Source: Aphelocoma coerulescens
Taxonomy: Eukaryota; Chordata; Aves; Passeriformes; Corvidae
DNA: 64,000 nt
Reading direction: 5' to 3'
Assembly (NCBI RefSeq): GCF_041296385.1
Contig: NW_027184064.1
Coordinates: 434,001 to 498,000, forward strand
Shown here: positions 59,632 to 64,000 of the stretch, piece after piece
Position numbering within the stretch: position 1 is the stretch's first letter
Layout of the letters: each line of letters opens with the position of its first letter
Notes under the pieces: generated by a model
What the model was told of the DNA's origin: nothing
Databases searched by the model: none
The model's input: only the letters and a program-made list of their open reading frames with translations
Made by a program: the position numbers and the translations under genes

Positions 59632-61590
59632 TTAAGTGGAGGTGGATAGCTCTTCAGGGATAGATTCAAGCTCTTTAAAACTGTCCCACACTTGCTGGGC
59701 AATTTTTCTCTCCTTTCTGGTTTTCTTATTGTTACTATTATTAATATGCATAATCTTTTGAGCGAATGGTGGACGCTGCTGTTGTCCTTGAAGATCCTGG
59801 ATCAGTGGCATGCTTTGGACGACAGTGGTGATTAGACGGATGAAACAAGGGATTAAACAAGGGAGAAAAATAAGTCCTGTAAGGGAAAGTCCAACAATAA
59901 TTAAAGCTTTCTTCCACCATTGTCCTTGGAAAATATTTTCCCACCATTCAGAAGTGATCAAGGGCTGCCATTTCTGCACTGGAACATGGGCTAGTTTCCT
60001 GATGTTTTGGGTAATCTTGGTGATGGCTTCACCATGATCATCAATATGGATGCAGCAGTCTGAGGTGTTAAACTTGCCACATACTCCACCTTCTTCAGCT
60101 AGTAAATAGTCCAATGCCAGCCTATTTTGGTACACGGCTGCTCGAGTTTGCCCTTGCTGTGTGTTAAGTAGTTCAAGAGCAAGAGAGGTCTCATTAGTGA
60201 TTACCTCAATTAGTGCTTGCAGTCTGATGATCCGGTTTAGCATGTAGATGGGAGTTCGGTACCCCCAGCTCCCATCCTGTGCCCATGTTGCAGGTCCATA
60301 AGTCTCTAGGATCCTCTCGGCTGGCCACTCTTCTTCTCCCCATCTCTGGGTCCCTCCTATTACATGTCTCTTAGTACGGAAAAGTTCATCATAAAGGGAG
60401 ATTCCAAGGTGGGCTCCAGCGTTTTCAGCAAGTAGGAAGTTTGGTTGAATGGCTCCAAGAGTGCAGCTCCCTTTCCAGCGAGGTGGTAAGTTGGAATAAG
60501 CTCGGTTACCACAGATCCAATAGAGGTCTTGTGGTGCTTCCCAGAAGTGGGGTTGTATACTTGCTGCTGTGATCCAGTACTTGGAAATTTGTGGCAGGAC
60601 AGAGTATGGATTTCCTTGATCCCAGCACTGCCAGAGTTCTTTAACAGGATTCAAAATGCAATTTTTGTTTTTAACCTTTTCTGCAGACCAGAATACATCT
60701 GGTTCTTGAGGTATCCACCAGTGTTTTTGCCCATCAGTTACCAGGTACCTTTTGCATATTGTCTCACCAACTTCTAAAAATTTTCTTCCTTTTCTCCAGA
60801 TGCATTCTTCTCCAATAACAGTATTGCTTAGCAGCCAGGTTTCATTGTCATGTCGGGTTGTGGGGGAGAGATTACTCAGTCGGAGTAAATCGGGGGGTCC
60901 AAGACTGACTCCCCGCCAAGGCCAACTCTCCGATTCTAAAGTTCCTCCGCACACCCAGCAATTTGTTAAATTTAGCTGTTGTCCAATCCTTTCTGCCAGG
61001 TCAATAAATAAGTTTTTCCTTGACATCAAAGGATTGTTTTCTTTTTGTTTTTCCTTTTCTTCTATGACCACCTCTTGGATCAGGTCAGTGTCATAGGTCT
61101 TTCTTTTTAACAAATCTTCTGTCTTGGTTATGTATCTAAAATTGAAACAGAGCCAATCGTCTTGGGAGGGGCAATCTCCCTTCTGCTTATGTATTTGGGT
61201 GCCAATGTTTTTGCCAATCCAATACTTGTGACCTTTTTCTGAGCAGATACTCAACCCTGTTATGTTGTAACAAGATGGATTAACATAAGTATGTGCTCGG
61301 AAAAAGTGTCGAATTTGGAATGAGCCTCCTTCTGCCTGGTACACAGTTTTGTAACATCTGTTACAGCGGCTGTCGGCTGCTTGTGTAAAGGGAGGCCAGA
61401 GGACCCAGAGACAGATGACATTTAGTAGCAGGATGTTGCTCACTTTCCCCTTTAGGCATACCCGAGAGAAGCTGTCAGCATTTGGGTTGCCTCTGCTGGT
61501 GGGGCTTGTCATCTTTGCTTCTTTCATCCTTTCTTTAGGCTTCTCACCTTCAGATGGTTCTTCAGTGATCTCAGGCTTCTGGAAACTCAT
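59632..61590 (-). CDS. env: Endogenous retroviral envelope glycoprotein, intact frame
   Basis: Complete 652-codon frame. A polar N-terminal leader of about 48 residues precedes a hydrophobic signal segment (about 49-66). SU follows with a CWVC (CxxC) motif at 211-214. A furin-type site RTKR is at 405-408. TM contains the immunosuppressive-like block ending LLAEEGGVC (about 488-504), cysteines C504 and C512-C513 (C-x7-CC), and a membrane span at about 562-590 with a 60-residue tail. N-glycosylation sequons occur at 109, 207, 240, 249, 466 and 508. CxxC plus the TM cysteine cluster marks a gamma-type Env with a covalent SU-TM link. Unusually, the residues after RTKR (HVIGGTQRWGEEEW) are polar rather than a hydrophobic fusion peptide. 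Start codons at residues 22 or 27 are alternatives. It would act at the cell or virion surface; whether it is expressed is unknown. Confidence 0.93.
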   Translation of the reverse strand: MSFQKPEITEEPSEGEKPKERMKEAKMTSPTSRGNPNADSFSRVCLKGKVSNILLLNVICLWVLWPPFTQAADSRCNRCYKTVYQAEGGSFQIRHFFRAHTYVNPSCYNITGLSICSEKGHKYWIGKNIGTQIHKQKGDCPSQDDWLCFNFRYITKTEDLLKRKTYDTDLIQEVVIEEKEKQKENNPLMSRKNLFIDLAERIGQQLNLTNCWVCGGTLESESWPWRGVSLGPPDLLRLSNLSPTTRHDNETWLLSNTVIGEECIWRKGRKFLEVGETICKRYLVTDGQKHWWIPQEPDVFWSAEKVKNKNCILNPVKELWQCWDQGNPYSVLPQISKYWITAASIQPHFWEAPQDLYWICGNRAYSNLPPRWKGSCTLGAIQPNFLLAENAGAHLGISLYDELFRTKRHVIGGTQRWGEEEWPAERILETYGPATWAQDGSWGYRTPIYMLNRIIRLQALIEVITNETSLALELLNTQQGQTRAAVYQNRLALDYLLAEEGGVCGKFNTSDCCIHIDDHGEAITKITQNIRKLAHVPVQKWQPLITSEWWENIFQGQWWKKALIIVGLSLTGLIFLPCLIPCFIRLITTVVQSMPLIQDLQGQQQRPPFAQKIMHINNSNNKKTRKERKIAQQVWDSFKELESIPEELSTST

Positions 61591-61740
61591 GGTTATTTTA
61601 GGGTTGGCCTTGTCAAAGATTAGAGTTATCGTGCCCGTAATTTTGGAGTCTGATTGGACTGTTATTGAAAGAGAATGCTGGCTTCAAATGGAGCCTTACT
61701 ATACAGTTGATATGACAATATGGTTGTGTGAAGGCAGAAT

Positions 61741-61768
61741 CTGTAAAAGGGAATAACAAAGAACAGAA
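61741..61768 (-). other. Candidate splice acceptor for env mRNA
   Basis: The minus strand reads a pyrimidine-rich run ending CCCTTTTACAG (CAG at 61743-61741), about 150 bp upstream of the env ATG. This is the expected place for the subgenomic env splice site, in the gap between pol and env (61591-61909). Inferred from sequence only. Confidence 0.5.
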
Positions 61769-61909
61769 TTAACAGCGAAATATTTTCAACTTAATTTAAC
61801 AACTTGTAGCTAGCACTTATTACTGAGGTATAACTGGGGAAGAACTGGGAGTACAGGGTTTTATTAACTTGGACTGAGGGATGCTGAGTGGAGCTTTCAA
61901 ACAGGGTGT

Positions 61910-64000
61910 TTAGTTTGATGGTTTGTCTGGAGGTTTCTTTTCTTCAGTTGGTGCTGTTACTGGACCCTTCACCCTCTTGACATGCGTCCAGCCCTTTTCA
62001 AATGTCCGGACAGCTGTTTCAGTGGTTAGCTGGACCTGAAATGGACCTTCCCAGGATGGGGTTAACGACTTTTCTTTCCAGGATTTTATTAACACCCAGT
62101 CGCCTGGATTGATGTGATGTAAATTAAAATCAAGTGGGGGAGTTTGTGGTAGAAAACCTCTTTCCCTTAGCAACTCTAGATTTTTGGCAATTATCTGTAC
62201 ATATTGTTGTACATTGGTGTTTCCACGCTCTTTCACATTTAGCTCTTGTGGTGTAGCAAGGTAGGGCAATCCATACAACATCTCATATGGTGAACAACCC
62301 AAATCAGATCTTGGCTGCGTTCTAATTCTAAGAAGAGCAAGTGGAAGGCATTTTACCCAGGTCCATTTTGTTTCCAGCATTAATTTTGTGAGGGTGTTCT
62401 TGATTGTCTGGTTCATCCGTTCCACTCTCCCAGAGCTCTGTGGATGCCACGGGGTGTGTAATCTCCAATTTGTTCCTAATTGCTGAGCCAATTGTACAAT
62501 TTGGGAGGTAAAATGGGTACCTCGATCTGAATCTATGCGGTGGACTATCCCATAACGGGGGATAATTTGCTCGAGGATCACCTTACTCACTGTCTGGGCT
62601 GTTGCATTGACAGTTGGAATAGCTTCCACCCAGTGAGTAAGGTGATCAACGATTACCAATAGGTATTTCCACCTCTGGACAGGAGGCATTTCTGTAAAGT
62701 CAATTTGAATGTTTTGGAAAGGCCTGATTGCTAATTCAATTCCTCCGCCAGTGTTCTTTTTCATTACCTTTTTGTTAACTTTTTGACAGATCACACAGTC
62801 CCGGGTTATTTGGTTGGCTATTTCATAAACACCAGTGCATCCAAAGGTTCTGAGATAGTGATCCGCCAGAGCCTTTGAACCCCAATGATTGCTTTGGTGG
62901 ATATTTTGTAGAATTTCTCGGGTTAATTTTTTGTTTAAAATTTGGCGTTTATCTGGTAAATACCAGCGGCCTTGAGAATCCTCATTAGCACCAATTAAAA
63001 CTAATTTTTGTTTTTGCTGGTCAGTAAAAATGGGCGTGGGTAAAATGTTAGTTTGTGGAATAGTGTCAGATGTGGTGGTGTTAGCTGGAAGTTGGTTCAC
63101 TTCCATCACTTTTACCTCTTCTTCCACTGCTGCTTCTTTTGCTGCCAAGTCTGCTAGGTTGTTCCCTCGAGCTTCTTTTGTGGTTCCTGATTGATGACCT
63201 GGAATATGCACCACTGAGATCACCTGAGGCAGTTGCAGTGCTTTTAGAATTTTTAGGATCAATTCCTTATGTAGGATATCTTTCCCTTTGGTGTTTAGGA
63301 ACCCCCTTTCGGACCAGATTTTTCCAAAGGTGTGGACTACGCCATAAGCGTATCTGGAGTCAGTGTAAATGGTCCCGATGCTTCCTGCTAGTCGGTGGAG
63401 TGCTTTTTCTAGGGCATAGAGCTCACAGACCTGAGCTGACCAGGTTGGTGGCAATTTGCCCTTTTCTAGCACACACATTTGGTGTCCATCGACCACTGAA
63501 TAGCCAGAGCATCGTTTTCCATCCACCACTCGAGATGACCCGTCAATGAAGAGGATTTCCCCTTCATTGAGGGGACAGTCCACCAGGTCCTCTCTGACTT
63601 TTGTTTGGATGTCAATTATCTCAATGCAATTGTGTTCAATTTCTTTTTCTGATGGGGTCCCATAAAGAAATTGAGCTGGATTTTGGTGTGTACACACAAC
63701 TAACCTCAGGTGGTCTGAGTGCATGAGAATGGCTTCATATTTGACTATTCTTGGGTCAGTTAACCACTCTGCAGCCCTGTGAGCTAAAATGGTTTTGATT
63801 GAGTGTGGTGTATGCACTGTCAAGTCTCCACCAAAAATGAGTTTTTGACTCTCCGAGACCAGAACGGCTGCGGCGGCGATGGACTGGATACAGACGGGCC
63901 ATCCTCTGGACACTGGATCCAGTAATTTGGAAAGAAAAGCAACTGGCTTCCTGACTCCACCCCACTCCTGGGTCAAGACGCCATAGGCAATTCCCTTCTC
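61910..64000 (-). CDS. pol: Endogenous retroviral pol, RNase H and integrase part (partial)
   Basis: Open from the window edge to a stop at 61910. The 5' end (RT) lies outside. Numbering from 63976: the end of RT/connection occupies about 1-130. RNase H has D145 (FIDGSS), E185, D206 (YTDSRY) and D276 (NLADLAAK), all four catalytic residues present. Integrase has zinc-binding H360, H364, C394 and C397, catalytic D426 (IDFTEMPP), D484 (DRGTHF) and E519, and a C-terminal GPF block (WEGPFQV, 642-648), as in gamma-like integrases. No stop or frameshift is seen in nearly 700 codons. The codon upstream of the first Thr is TTG and the frame continues to the right, so 63976 is not a start. Env does not overlap pol (319-bp gap), unlike many gammaretroviruses. 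Confidence 0.92.
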   Translation of the reverse strand, partial: EKGIAYGVLTQEWGGVRKPVAFLSKLLDPVSRGWPVCIQSIAAAAVLVSESQKLIFGGDLTVHTPHSIKTILAHRAAEWLTDPRIVKYEAILMHSDHLRLVVCTHQNPAQFLYGTPSEKEIEHNCIEIIDIQTKVREDLVDCPLNEGEILFIDGSSRVVDGKRCSGYSVVDGHQMCVLEKGKLPPTWSAQVCELYALEKALHRLAGSIGTIYTDSRYAYGVVHTFGKIWSERGFLNTKGKDILHKELILKILKALQLPQVISVVHIPGHQSGTTKEARGNNLADLAAKEAAVEEEVKVMEVNQLPANTTTSDTIPQTNILPTPIFTDQQKQKLVLIGANEDSQGRWYLPDKRQILNKKLTREILQNIHQSNHWGSKALADHYLRTFGCTGVYEIANQITRDCVICQKVNKKVMKKNTGGGIELAIRPFQNIQIDFTEMPPVQRWKYLLVIVDHLTHWVEAIPTVNATAQTVSKVILEQIIPRYGIVHRIDSDRGTHFTSQIVQLAQQLGTNWRLHTPWHPQSSGRVERMNQTIKNTLTKLMLETKWTWVKCLPLALLRIRTQPRSDLGCSPYEMLYGLPYLATPQELNVKERGNTNVQQYVQIIAKNLELLRERGFLPQTPPLDFNLHHINPGDWVLIKSWKEKSLTPSWEGPFQVQLTTETAVRTFEKGWTHVKRVKGPVTAPTEEKKPPDKPSN

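Larger units (their letters stand above)
58836..64000 (-). mobile_element. Class I (gamma-like) provirus, 3' half, continues past the window edge
   Basis: Minus-strand order, right to left: pol (open at the edge), env, polypurine tract, 3' LTR. The pol and env families are gammaretrovirus-like. Both visible genes are free of stops and frameshifts, which suggests a recent integration. Gag, the first part of pol and the 5' LTR lie beyond 64000, so the target duplication and LTR divergence cannot be tested here. It sits antisense in APP intron 2. Confidence 0.92.

Noticed and set aside
1..64000. tRNA, rRNA, CRISPR array, bacterial operon or riboswitch
   Set aside because: None seen. The content is vertebrate intron and retroelements.

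Overview
This window looks like an intronic piece of a bird genome, probably a songbird. The only host coding exon I can support is at 43133-43300 on the + strand. It encodes 56 residues that I recognise as exon 2 of APP (amyloid beta precursor protein), flanked by a canonical AG acceptor and a GTAAGT donor. Everything upstream of it (more than 43 kb) is therefore APP intron 1, and everything downstream (20.7 kb) is intron 2. Exon 3 is not in the window. The bird call rests on several CR1 LINE fragments with the typical 3' end, and on a dense load of endogenous retroviruses (ERVs) of all three classes with few other repeats. The species cannot be named from this.

Intron 1 (1-43132) is mostly AT-rich sequence with no recognisable genes. 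Its insertions are: a 2.9 kb non-coding LTR element on the - strand at 4691-7578 (target duplication AGCATC); an LTR cluster at 10688-11640 holding a nested 283-bp solo LTR (duplication ATGAAC); CR1 fragments at 14240-14735, 19601-22190, 32241-33524 and 35129-35611; a 1.25 kb LTR element (duplication AATAG) and a second LTR of about 380 bp, both inserted inside the 19.6-22.2 kb CR1; and a 545-bp solo LTR at 31015-31559 (duplication GTGGAG).

Intron 2 (43301-64000) holds the two large proviruses. An ERV-L (class III) provirus in APP sense orientation spans 46346-56086. It has 570-bp LTRs, a Lys1,2-like primer-binding site, a multi-membrane-segment reading frame upstream of gag, and broken gag, protease, RT/RNase H and integrase frames. 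It was hit twice by one family of class II LTR element, both times antisense: an internally deleted provirus at 47740-50837 with a Lys3-like primer-binding site and a perfect 6-bp target duplication, and a solo LTR at 55013-55444. From 58836 to the right edge lies the 3' half of a class I (gamma-like) provirus on the - strand: 3' LTR, polypurine tract, a complete 652-codon env and an uninterrupted pol running off the window.

No cellular operon, RNA gene or CRISPR array was seen. Layering gives relative ages: the CR1s and the ERV-L are the oldest, and the LTR elements inside them are younger. The class I provirus looks young because env and the visible part of pol are both open. The most unusual features are the class II provirus whose 5' LTR ends early yet abuts an exact target duplication, and the membrane-segment frame placed ahead of gag in the ERV-L.
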